Origin: Bradyrhizobium sp. CB82
GTDB taxonomy: Bacteria; Pseudomonadota; Alphaproteobacteria; Rhizobiales; Xanthobacteraceae
Length of the DNA stretch: 64,000 nt
Direction: 5' to 3'
Assembly: GCF_029714405.1 (NCBI RefSeq)
Contig: NZ_CP121650.1
Span: forward strand, 2,547,001 to 2,611,000
Part shown: one piece after another, positions 56,605 through 64,000 of the stretch
Layout: every line of letters begins with the position of its first letter
Position numbering within the stretch: the stretch's first letter is position 1
Notes under the pieces: model-generated
The model's database searches: none
Told to the model about the DNA's origin: nothing
The model's input: the letters and a program-made list of their open reading frames with translations, nothing else
Made by a program: the position numbers and the translations under genes

Positions 56605-57181
56605 GCCCTCGAGAAGTTACTCCGGTCAATAGCCGCGGCCCCACCAGGAGCAGAAACGCTCGACGTTGGCGGCGAGGCCGGTCTCGTAGTTCGCCGTCGA
56701 CACAAACGCCGGCGGAACCAATTTATTCCGATGGGAACATGTGCGCGGGCGCTTCACATTTGCTCGCTCCGCCACCCTTACTGCTTGACAGTTTTATGGC
56801 ACGGGAGGAGCATGAAATTCGTCGCCCAGCGCGACACATGCATAACGTTCATATCATGAGCAAGGGGAGGTCTATGACACCACCTCCGCAGATCCAGCCG
56901 CGTTAAGTGCGATGGAGCTCGTTCGGACTATCGCATAGCGGCAAAAACCGCGAACGGCACGCCGGGTCAAGGTTAAGCGGGCCGCATCAGTGAGGCATGG
57001 CCCCTTACCTTCCCGGCGCTGTATTTTTGGGTCTTGCCCATCCATCATCGCAAAGAACTTCTGCACGTTTGTCAGCACATAGGTGTCGGGCGGATGGAGT
57101 TGGTCCTGCCGGGCGTGGTCATGCATGCGCTGGCGGGTCCGGAGTCTGCCACCGGCGTCGGCGACACGTCGATCTGACGCT
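56605..57181. other. Gene-free stretch with gene remnants
   Basis: No intact gene. On the minus strand 56625-56720 reads PPAFVSTANYETGLAANVER then FCSWWGRGY and a stop, a plausible C-terminal end without a start. On the plus strand a good ribosome site and ATG (GGGAGGAGCATG, ATG at 56811) opens only 15 codons. ACAGTTTTATGGCACGG (56788-56804) nearly repeats 41365-41381. These look like decayed genes. Confidence 0.5.
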
Positions 57182-57343
57182 TCAGCGCTCATCAATCGCC
57201 GAGTGATCGGGAAGATTCCGGTTCGCAGAGGTGTCGACGGTGAAGCTGCGATAGCCGAAGCTCGTGCCGCTTTGCGCAGCAACAGGCCAAGCCCCGAGCA
57301 TGGTGGCCGCCGCCGAGAGCACGTACCGGCGCCGTGATCTCAT
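57182..57343 (-). CDS. Very small secreted protein, possibly a truncated gene
   Basis: 53 residues. The ATG at 57343 follows AGGGGGCAATATC and gives a twin-arginine-like or ordinary signal sequence (MRSRRRYVLSAAATMLGAWP, cleavage near VAAQ). The mature part is only ~30 residues (SGTSFGYRSFTVDTSANR). After the stop another frame continues with ALKRQIDVSPTPVADSG, so a longer secreted protein may have been broken here. Confidence 0.5.
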   Translation of the reverse strand: MRSRRRYVLSAAATMLGAWPVAAQSGTSFGYRSFTVDTSANRNLPDHSAIDER

Positions 57344-57553
57344 GATATTGCCCCCTGTTGCCGCCGCTATCTGACTTGCGGCATTGGCTGCGCCGCAGTT
57401 CCCGATTCATGCGTCGCAACAAATGCCAAGAGAAAGTCGCCGCGATGGCAAACTTCCGACACAGGATCGGGGCGAATAGCGATGATCCGACATGACTCGT
57501 ACACAAGGCGGTGCCGGTTCTGACACCGCCTTAGCTATTTCTGGGGACTCTTC

Positions 57554-59887
57554 GTGTCGCAAAGGCTGTCTTCGGCGCTTCTCGCTGCCTGCGTCTTCCT
57601 CGCGATCTCAGCTTGTCCCGGTGCACGCGCCGAACCGGCGCCACCTGCGACCGGCAGTGCTGCGACGCTCTCCCCAGAGCAGGCCCGGCGCGCGCTGGAC
57701 ACGCTGCAGGACGATCAGAAGCGTGCGCGGATGATCGATACGCTGCGCGCAATCGCCAGTGTGCCGGATCAGCCGCAGGCCACGACACCCGCGCCCCAGC
57801 AGAAGCCGGCGGCTTCGCTGTCGGCCGACGGCCTCGGCGCGCAGCTTCTGCTGACGGTCTCCGAAGAGATCGGCGAGATCTCGCGTCAGGTCGCCGACGT
57901 GGCGCGGACGCTCACGCATTTTCCGACGTTCTACTACTGGATCGTGCGGACGGCGAACGATCCCGCCGCCTACGATCTGTTGATCGAGATTGCGTGGAAA
58001 CTGGCGCTGGTGTTCGGTTGCGCCTTCTGGGCCGAGTGGCTGATTTTCCGCCTGATCAGGCGTCCGGTCGCATTCCTAGAGGCGCGCGTGCCGCAGCCTC
58101 TGCGCGTGCCCACGCAGGCGTCTCCGATCATCGAACCGCCGTTGTCCGTGGCCGCCGAGCCTGAGCTGCATCGCCGCCGTGCCAGTCTGGCTCGGGCCTG
58201 GCAGCTCCTGCTCCGTTTGCCCTTCGTGCTCTGCCGCCTCACGATCGAATTGCTTCCGGTGTTCGTCTTTGTCGGCATCGCAACGACGTTGCTGGGCACC
58301 GAGATCGGCGAGCCGGCAACCGTCCGCCTGGTCATCCTCGCCGTCGTCAATGCCTACGCATTCTCGCGCGGATTCATCTGTCTGATCCGGGCGCTCGCCG
58401 GACCTTTCGGCCTCTTTCCGGTTCGCGCCGAGACCGCGGCCTATATCGAGATCTGGGCGCGGCGCATCGTCGGCGTCGGCGTGTCCGGCATCGCCCTTGC
58501 CAATGTGGCGCTGCTGCTCGGCCTGCATCGGGCCGGCTATGCGGCCTTGCTGCGCATGGTCCTGCTGATCGTGCATCTCTTCATCGTGGTCATCATCCTG
58601 CAATGCCGCCGCCAGGTCACTGACGCCATTCGCGCGCCGGCCGGCCGGCAAGGTCTTGCGGCAAGGGTGCGCAATCGCGTTGCCGGCATCTGGCACTATC
58701 TTGCGATTGCACTCGATCTGGCCTTGTGGGCGGTCTGGGCGCTCAACATCCACAACGGCTATTCGCTGCTGCTCCAGTATTTCGTCGGCACCATCGCGGT
58801 TGCGCTGATCACGCGCGTCGCAATCATGGTGACGCTGAGCCTGATCGACCGCGGCTTCCGCATCAATCCGGAGATCCTCCAGCGCTTTCCGGGCCTGGAG
58901 ATCCGCGCCAACCGCTATCTGCCCCTACTGCGCAAGATCGTCTCGGGCATCATCGCCTTTATCGGCTTCGTGGCCGCGCTGGAGGTCTGGGGCGTGGATG
59001 CCATTGTCTGGTTCTATGGCGGTCAGATCGGCAGCAGGCTGCTGTCCGCGGTCGCGACCATCGGCATTGCCGCGGGAATCGCGGCGGCGATCTGGGAGGC
59101 CAGCAACGCGTTGATGGATCGGCAGATCAATGTCCTGTCGCGCGACGGCCATTATGCCCGTGCGGCGCGTCTGCGCACGTTTCAACCGATGCTGCGGACG
59201 GCGTTGCTCTGCCTGATTGCGACGGTCGTCGGTCTCACAGCGCTCAGCGAGATCGGCGTCAATGTCGCTCCTCTCCTGGCGGGGGCCGGCATCGTCGGTA
59301 TCGCCATCGGCTTCGGCTCGCAAAAGCTGGTGCAGGATCTCATCACCGGCCTGTTTCTTCTCCTGGAGAACACGGTCCAGGTCGGCGATACCGTCAGTGT
59401 GTCCGGATTGACGGGCGTGGTCGAGAACGTCTCGATCCGCACTCTTCGCCTGCGCGCCGGAGACGGATCGCTGCACATCGTGCCGTTCAGCGCGGTGACC
59501 ACCATCACAAATTCGAGCCGCGGCGCTGGAAATGCATCCGTCAGCGTCAATGTCGCCTATAAGGAGGATACCGATCGCGCCGGACAGATCCTCAAGGACA
59601 TCGTCGATGAAATGCGGCGGGAGCCGGAATTCCGCGCCGCGATCCGCGGCGATCTCGAGCTCTGGGGCATCGATAAGGTGGATGGTTCGATGGTGTCGAT
59701 CGTCGGCCAGATCCGTTGCACCGACAGCGGCCGTTGGCCGGTTCAACGCGAGTTCAATCGCCGCATGAAGCTACGCTTCCAGGAAAACGGAATCGAGATT
59801 GCCTCGTCCACCCAAACCATCCTGATGCAGATTGCCGCGCCGGTCGATGCGGCCTCGAACCTGACCTTACGGCGGGTGACCGGCTGA
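57554..59887 (+). CDS. Large MscS-family mechanosensitive channel
   Basis: 777 residues from GTG at 57554. A signal peptide (LLAACVFLAISACPGARA), a ~90-residue periplasmic part, about nine extra membrane helices, then the MscS core: pore helix TM3 NVAPLLAGAGIVGIAIGFGSQKLVQDLITGLFLLLENTVQVGD, beta domain SVSGLTGVVENVSIRTLRLRAGDG and the alpha-beta C-terminal domain. The Gly/Ala-rich pore helix is intact, so it should gate on membrane tension in hypo-osmotic shock. Much larger than E. coli MscS (286), like YbiO/YjeP-type channels. Confidence 0.94.
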   Translation: MSQRLSSALLAACVFLAISACPGARAEPAPPATGSAATLSPEQARRALDTLQDDQKRARMIDTLRAIASVPDQPQATTPAPQQKPAASLSADGLGAQLLLTVSEEIGEISRQVADVARTLTHFPTFYYWIVRTANDPAAYDLLIEIAWKLALVFGCAFWAEWLIFRLIRRPVAFLEARVPQPLRVPTQASPIIEPPLSVAAEPELHRRRASLARAWQLLLRLPFVLCRLTIELLPVFVFVGIATTLLGTEIGEPATVRLVILAVVNAYAFSRGFICLIRALAGPFGLFPVRAETAAYIEIWARRIVGVGVSGIALANVALLLGLHRAGYAALLRMVLLIVHLFIVVIILQCRRQVTDAIRAPAGRQGLAARVRNRVAGIWHYLAIALDLALWAVWALNIHNGYSLLLQYFVGTIAVALITRVAIMVTLSLIDRGFRINPEILQRFPGLEIRANRYLPLLRKIVSGIIAFIGFVAALEVWGVDAIVWFYGGQIGSRLLSAVATIGIAAGIAAAIWEASNALMDRQINVLSRDGHYARAARLRTFQPMLRTALLCLIATVVGLTALSEIGVNVAPLLAGAGIVGIAIGFGSQKLVQDLITGLFLLLENTVQVGDTVSVSGLTGVVENVSIRTLRLRAGDGSLHIVPFSAVTTITNSSRGAGNASVSVNVAYKEDTDRAGQILKDIVDEMRREPEFRAAIRGDLELWGIDKVDGSMVSIVGQIRCTDSGRWPVQREFNRRMKLRFQENGIEIASSTQTILMQIAAPVDAASNLTLRRVTG

Positions 59888-60226
59888 TTTTCCTGCTTGC
59901 CTCCCGTCGCGGCCCATCACGCTCGGGGTGCCGTTCGCGGCGGAGCCGACCGACACGCCGGCGCGGATTCTCTCAGAGCGGATGGCGGCCGATCTTCACG
60001 CAACGAACGTGGTCGGCGCCCGGCGCCGGCGCGCATGTCGCCGGCGTGCGCGGCGTTAAATGTTGCGGCCGGCGCGATCCAGCGGCGGTCTGCATCATTC
60101 TTCCTCACGCGTGCGCGTCGCTGCGGTGCGAGATCACAATCAGGTCTGGACCTGCAACGTCCTTGATCTCACTCGAAGGGTGGCCGACAATGTTCGTTCT
60201 TACATAAGAAACTCTTGGGGGAATTC
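59888..60226. other. Gene-free stretch before the malic enzyme gene
   Basis: GC-rich with CGGCGCCCGGCGCCGGCGCG-type self-complementary parts (60016-60040), no gene with a ribosome site. The malic enzyme promoter should be near 60140-60210. Confidence 0.5.
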
Positions 60227-61876
60227 GTGAATAGACCTGACCGCGTCAGCGCCCACTCAACGCCTTCCAGCTCGCCGCGTGGCATGACGCTGCTCCGCGA
60301 TCCCTTGCTCAACAAGGGCACCGCTTTCACCGAACAGGAGCGTGACGCGCTCGGCCTGCGTGGCCTCTTGCCGCCTTGCGTGCTGACGATGCAGGACCAG
60401 GCGGAGCGCGTCCTGATCAACTTACGCAATCTTCCGAGCGACCTCGAGAAGTACGTTGCGTTGAATGCGTTGCATGATCGCAACGAGGCGCTGTTCTTTC
60501 GCGTCGTCTGCGACAATATCGATGAGATCCAGCCGCTGATCTACACGCCGACGGTCGGGCTCGCCTGCCAGAAATACGGTCTGATCTTCCAGCGTCCGCG
60601 CGGCATGTTCATCTCCTCGCGCGACCGCGGCAAGATTGCCGAACTGCTGGAGAACTGGCCCTATCCGGCGAAGCTGATCGTGGTGACCGATGGCGAGCGG
60701 ATCCTCGGGCTCGGCGACCTCGGCGCCAACGGCATGGGCATCCCGGTCGGCAAGCTCTCGCTCTATTCGGCCTGTGCCGGCGTGCATCCGGAGCAGTGCC
60801 TGCCGATCCTGCTCGACGTCGGTACCAACAATGAGGAGCTGTTGGGCGATGCCTATTATCTCGGTTTGCGCGAACGCCGCCTCACGGGCGAAGCCTATGA
60901 CAGTCTCGTCGACGAGTTCATGCAGGCCGCGCGCAAGACGTTTCCGGGCGTGCTGATCCAGTTCGAGGATTTTGCCAACCATTCGGCGTTCAAGCTTCTG
61001 CACAAATACCGGGACGAGGCCTGCGTCTTCAACGACGACATCCAGGGCACGGCGGCGGTGGCGCTTGCCGGCCTATTCTCGGCGCTGCGCGTCAGCGGCG
61101 GCAAACTCAGGGATCAACGCATCCTGTTTCTGGGCGCGGGCGAGGCGGCGACCGGCATCGCCGATCTCGTGGTCTCGGCGATGATGGCCGAGGGCACGTC
61201 CGAAGCCGAAGCGCTCGGGCGCAACTGGCTGGTCGATTCCCGCGGTCTCGTCGTCAAGGGTCGCGCCGGCCTGTCCGGTCACAAGCTGCGCTACGCCCAC
61301 GACCATGAGCAGATTGCCAACTTCCTTTCCGCAATCGAAACGCTGAAACCGACCGCGATCATCGGCGTGGCGGCGGTCGGCGGTGCGTTCACGCCAGACG
61401 TACTCAAGGCGATGGCGAGGCTCAACGCGCATCCGATCGTGTTCGCGCTCTCCAACCCGACCTCGAAGGCGGAGTGCTCCGCCGAGGACGCCTACCGCTA
61501 CACCGAGGGCCGCGCGCTGTTCGCCTGCGGCAGTCCCTATGATCCGGTGACGCTGGGCGGCAGGACTTTCGTCCCGCGCCAGGGCAACAACTCCTACATC
61601 TTCCCGGGTGTCGGCCTGGGCGTGATCGCCAGCCGGTCGCGCCTGGTGACCGACGAGATGTTCATGGCTGCTGCGCACTCGCTCGCCGATTGTGTCGGCA
61701 AGGACGATCTCGACCAGGGCAGCCTCTATCCGGCGCTGCCACGCATCCGCGAGGTCTCCGCCCGGATCGCGGCCGCCGTCGCGCAGGTCGCCTATCAGCG
61801 CGGCCTTGCGGAAGGGCCCACGCCCAATGACGTGATGGGCCTCGTCCGATCGCAAATGTACGAGCCGCATTACTGA
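60227..61876 (+). CDS. maeA: NAD-dependent malic enzyme
   Basis: 549 residues. The GTG at 60227 is chosen because CTTGGGGGAATTC lies at proper spacing; TTG at 60215 is in frame too. It decarboxylates malate to pyruvate. It has the conserved IYTPTVGLACQKYG tyrosine motif, catalytic Lys in ACVFNDDIQGTAAVALAG, dinucleotide fold ILFLGAGEAATGIADLVVSAM, and FALSNPTSKAECSAEDAY. The length and IYTPTVG block mark the long single-domain NAD enzyme (SfcA type), not the fused MaeB type. In rhizobia this enzyme feeds acetyl-CoA formation from dicarboxylates. Confidence 0.96.
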   Translation: MNRPDRVSAHSTPSSSPRGMTLLRDPLLNKGTAFTEQERDALGLRGLLPPCVLTMQDQAERVLINLRNLPSDLEKYVALNALHDRNEALFFRVVCDNIDEIQPLIYTPTVGLACQKYGLIFQRPRGMFISSRDRGKIAELLENWPYPAKLIVVTDGERILGLGDLGANGMGIPVGKLSLYSACAGVHPEQCLPILLDVGTNNEELLGDAYYLGLRERRLTGEAYDSLVDEFMQAARKTFPGVLIQFEDFANHSAFKLLHKYRDEACVFNDDIQGTAAVALAGLFSALRVSGGKLRDQRILFLGAGEAATGIADLVVSAMMAEGTSEAEALGRNWLVDSRGLVVKGRAGLSGHKLRYAHDHEQIANFLSAIETLKPTAIIGVAAVGGAFTPDVLKAMARLNAHPIVFALSNPTSKAECSAEDAYRYTEGRALFACGSPYDPVTLGGRTFVPRQGNNSYIFPGVGLGVIASRSRLVTDEMFMAAAHSLADCVGKDDLDQGSLYPALPRIREVSARIAAAVAQVAYQRGLAEGPTPNDVMGLVRSQMYEPHY

Positions 61877-61939
61877 CGGTGCCGCCCGTCCCCGCGACCG
61901 GATCGTTAGCGCCACGGCACCATTGCCATTGCTCAGCCC

Positions 61940-61970
61940 GATCGTATATGCGACGATCTGTAGCGTTACA
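61940..61970 (+). promoter_or_regulatory. Candidate BlaI-type operator
   Basis: Two dyads: GATCGT-N7-ACGATC (61940-61958) and TGTA-GCGT-TACA (61959-61970), ending 23 bp before the blaI-like start. The TGTA/TACA half-sites recall BlaI/MecI operators, which suggests autoregulation. Confidence 0.45.
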
Positions 61971-61993
61971 AGAAATTCTCAAGGTCAGACACA

Positions 61994-62386
61994 ATGGACG
62001 ATCGTTTGCCCGAACTGGGCGACCTCGAGCGCGAGGTCATGCAGTTGGTCTGGGCTCACGGGCCGGTAACGGCCGAGGCCGTGCGAGAGCGGCTGCCGCG
62101 TCGTCTCAAGGAGTCGACGGTCCGCACCGTCCTGCGCCGGCTGGAGGAAAAAGGTTACGCGCGGCACACTGTGGACGGACGCACCTATGTCTACCAAGAG
62201 GTCGAGCCCCGCGCGCGCGTCGCGGCCAAGGCCGTCCAGCGCATCGTCGACGGGTTCTGCAACGGCTCGATCGAGGAGGTGCTGGTCGGCATGGTCGATA
62301 ATGCGATGCTCGATCAGCAGCAGTTGCGCACGCTGGCCGACCAGGTGGCCAAGGCGAAAAAGGTGAGGGGAGTGAAGAAAGAATGA
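61994..62386 (+). CDS. BlaI/MecI/CopY family transcriptional regulator
   Basis: 130 residues. Winged helix LPELGDLEREVMQLVWAHGPVTAEAVRERLP with LKESTVRTVLRRLEEKGYARHTVDGRTYVYQ, then a helical dimerisation tail. Such repressors are inactivated by cleavage through a membrane M56 peptidase coded next to them. Here the partner (62383 onward) is broken, so normal induction should be lost. The gene overlaps the remnant by 4 bp. Confidence 0.93.
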   Translation: MDDRLPELGDLEREVMQLVWAHGPVTAEAVRERLPRRLKESTVRTVLRRLEEKGYARHTVDGRTYVYQEVEPRARVAAKAVQRIVDGFCNGSIEEVLVGMVDNAMLDQQQLRTLADQVAKAKKVRGVKKE

Positions 62387-62792
62387 TCGCAACTCTGGCG
62401 GAGGCGGCGCTGCGCTCCTTTTGTACTGGGAGGCGTCGTCTGTTGGTCTTTATCTCTTTCGCGTGCGCAATCCACACGTGCACGTGACCGCTTGGGTGGT
62501 CGTGCTGCTGGCCTCGCTCGCGATGCCGTTGGTGATGCACTGGCCGACGCTCACCATCACCCGTCTGCCGCTGCCGGTGGCAGCACCAGATGATCTCTGG
62601 CCGGGCTGCCAAGCCGATGGGCGGCGCCCGAGTGGAGTGCGCGTCAGCGGCGACATCGGCGGTCCGGATCGACCACAACGGCGATGGCGCAAGCTTTACT
62701 GGCGTGAGATCGCGCGGCTCTTCACGGAGAACGCCGTACGCGAGGTGCGGCGCGAGGCGCACGCGCTGTTCCGGCCGGAATCGCCTGGCTGA
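62383..62792 (+). pseudogene. M56 (BlaR1-like) membrane peptidase, broken
   Basis: ATG overlaps the blaI stop. MIATLAEAALRSF reads in one frame, about eight residues (VLGGVVCW) in a second, then GLYLFRVRNPHVH and AWVVVLLASLAMPLVMHWPTLT in a third. Two small indels thus lie within ~40 bp. After PVAAPDDLWPG the frame loses family character. The HEXXH zinc motif, most membrane helices and the sensor domain are absent. It cannot be functional. Confidence 0.85.
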
Positions 62793-62956
62793 CGTCGGCG
62801 CGATCGCACGCCATGTCCCGATTCGGGGCAGGCAGCCACTGTGATTGAATCGCAACAGCGCGGGCGAAACTGCACCGGCCTCCGGGCGGCTCCTTTTCTG
62901 ACAAGGTTCTGCCTCCATTGACCGACGGACTAGGGGCCGGTCGGAGGCGCGTAATC

Positions 62957-63502
62957 ATGTCTCGCTTCGAATGTGCCAGAACCGTTCACCAGATCGGCGC
63001 AAGCCGAGGTTCCCGCGGGCAGGCCGCCCGCCTTGTCCTCGCCGTTATCGGTGCCGCATCGCTCGCAGCCTGTGCGCAATCGCCGGTGGCGCGGCAGAAA
63101 TCCGAGTTTGCGACCGCAAGCAGGCAGGCGGTGGCCGAGCGCCATCGCGAGCCGCGAAAGCTCGCCGGCGTGTACGCGCGGCCGCGGCACCGTTCGCCGG
63201 TGCGGGCGGTCGAGACACACACGGCCTCGCAGGGCGTCGCAAGCTTCTACTCGGATGATCAGGAGACCGCGAGCGGGGAGAAGTTCGACAAGCGCGAACT
63301 CACCGCCGCCCATCCTACACTGCCGTTCGGCACGCGCCTGCGCGTGACCAACGTCTCCACCGGCCGCTCGGTGACGGTCCGCGTCAACGACCGCGGACCC
63401 TATGTCCGCGGGCGCGTCGTCGACGTCTCCTATTCGGCCGCGGAGGCGCTCGGCATGATCAACAAGGGCGTCGCCAACGTGAAGCTCGACGTGATGCAGT
63501 AG
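62957..63502 (+). CDS. rlpA: RlpA-like lipoprotein (septal ring lytic transglycosylase family)
   Basis: 181 residues from the ATG at 62957. Lipobox ASLAAC puts the lipidated cysteine at residue 39. The C-terminal double-psi beta-barrel has GVASFYSDDQETASGEKFDKRELTAAHPTLPFGTRLRVTN with the catalytic Asp/Glu region and VRVNDRGPYVRGRVVDVSYSAA. No SPOR domain follows. It acts in peptidoglycan turnover at the outer membrane. Confidence 0.92.
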   Translation: MSRFECARTVHQIGASRGSRGQAARLVLAVIGAASLAACAQSPVARQKSEFATASRQAVAERHREPRKLAGVYARPRHRSPVRAVETHTASQGVASFYSDDQETASGEKFDKRELTAAHPTLPFGTRLRVTNVSTGRSVTVRVNDRGPYVRGRVVDVSYSAAEALGMINKGVANVKLDVMQ

Positions 63503-63619
63503 GCGCCCGTCGCCGGAGACCAGAACTGCGTGATCGCATCCGCATAGCGAGCTTAACCGGCTGTTAGTGTCGCTTAAGCACCATGGCGGCACACAATCTC
63601 GACGGTTCGGGGAGGGCGC

Positions 63620-63775
63620 GTGAACACGATCCAGTATCTTGAGGACCAGGCTGCGCGTGCCGAGCGGCTGGCGAAACGGATCACGGATACGCGCACGGTC
63701 GAGAAATTGTTGTCCTTCGCAGGCGATCGTCGCCGCGAGATCGAGGCGATCGTCGGCAAGCGCCGGCAGGCTTGA
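63620..63775 (+). CDS. Small charged protein of unknown function
   Basis: 51 residues from GTG with GGGGAGGGCGC before it. Sequence NTIQYLEDQAARAERLAKRI then TDTRTVEKLLSFAGDRRREI, two amphipathic charged helices. Likely a cytosolic helical protein. No known function. Confidence 0.72.
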   Translation: MNTIQYLEDQAARAERLAKRITDTRTVEKLLSFAGDRRREIEAIVGKRRQA

Positions 63776-63874
63776 TCATCCCGATACTGTTTTCCTGCAT
63801 TCGGCCATGCCATCTGGCCAGGAACTTCTCTTTGCGTCCGGCGTCATGTCCGTGATGAAGAGGAGGAGAGAATC

Positions 63875-63961
63875 ATGGGATTTGGAAGAGGTGCATTGCT
63901 TTGGCTGCTCGGCGTTCCCCTGCCGATCATCCTGCTGTTAGCGTTGTTCTGGCACCATTGA
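63875..63961 (+). CDS. 28-residue single-helix membrane protein
   Basis: AAGAGGAGGAGAGAATC gives a very strong ribosome site before the ATG. MGFGRGALLWLLGVPLPIIL continues to LALFWHH, one membrane helix with a short N-terminus. A strong terminator follows 11 bp later, so a true transcribed unit is likely. Function is unknown. Confidence 0.75.
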   Translation: MGFGRGALLWLLGVPLPIILLLALFWHH

Positions 63962-63972
63962 GGGTGCCGACG

Positions 63973-64000
63973 GAAAAAGCGCCGCGATGCGGCGCTTTTT
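63973..64000 (+). terminator. Rho-independent terminator
   Basis: AAAAAGCGCCGC-GAT-GCGGCGCTTTTT: a 12-bp A-T-flanked stem with a 3-nt loop and a T run, usable in both directions. Confidence 0.92.

Overview
The window comes from a GC-rich alphaproteobacterium of the Bradyrhizobium type (Nitrobacteraceae). This rests on gene content and style: a circularly permuted two-piece tmRNA, an alphaproteobacterial SspB, an Irr/ICE-like site before feoAB, FixK2/FNR-type boxes, many ABC transporters, and dispersed palindromic intergenic repeats. No search could be run, so the genus is an inference. No rRNA, tRNA, CRISPR array, IS element or prophage was recognised.

Positions 1-15,000 are an accessory-looking stretch of envelope, redox and stress genes: a frameshifted sulfatase/LTA-synthase-like gene, a Ca2+/H+ antiporter, an eight-haem cytochrome with TPRs, a membrane adenylate cyclase, an arylsulfatase diverging from an outer-membrane protein, a second probable outer-membrane protein, and several small secreted proteins. 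Seven perfect TTGA-N6-TCAA palindromes (FixK2/FNR type) were found by eye here and none in the other 49 kb. Three of them lie 60-63 bp upstream of start codons. I read this as a low-oxygen regulon cluster; it is the main finding.

Positions 15,200-24,500 hold feoAB (Fe2+ uptake) behind an ICE-like palindrome, a DUF4169/ribbon-helix-helix pair, fumC, sspB next to the ssrA tmRNA it works with, a split chromate-transporter pair and tctBA without tctC. Positions 24,600-32,600 are housekeeping: thyA-GNAT-folA, then hflK-hflC-DUF2065-degP (membrane protein quality control), serB and miaA.

Positions 32,850-40,250 are a branched-chain amino acid block: an Ile/Leu/Val-rich leader peptide and attenuator, ilvI, a threonine-dehydratase-like gene flanked by two palindromic repeats, ilvH, a methyltransferase, two exporters (EamA, LysE) and ilvC with a strong terminator. 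Positions 40,250-43,920 are decayed: a TetR pseudogene, an intact sulfatase-family membrane protein (paralogue of the first gene), an orphan palindromic operator and a truncated ABC ATPase.

Positions 43,900-54,650 carry three ABC importers: an osmoprotectant type with fused permease and binding protein, a nitrate/sulfonate/thiamine-precursor type, and a branched-chain amino acid/amide type. The last is translationally coupled to a PPK2 polyphosphate kinase and a patatin-like protein. Positions 56,600-64,000 hold gene remnants, a large MscS channel, an NAD-malic enzyme, a BlaI-type regulator with a wrecked M56 partner, RlpA and two very small conserved-looking genes ending at a strong terminator.
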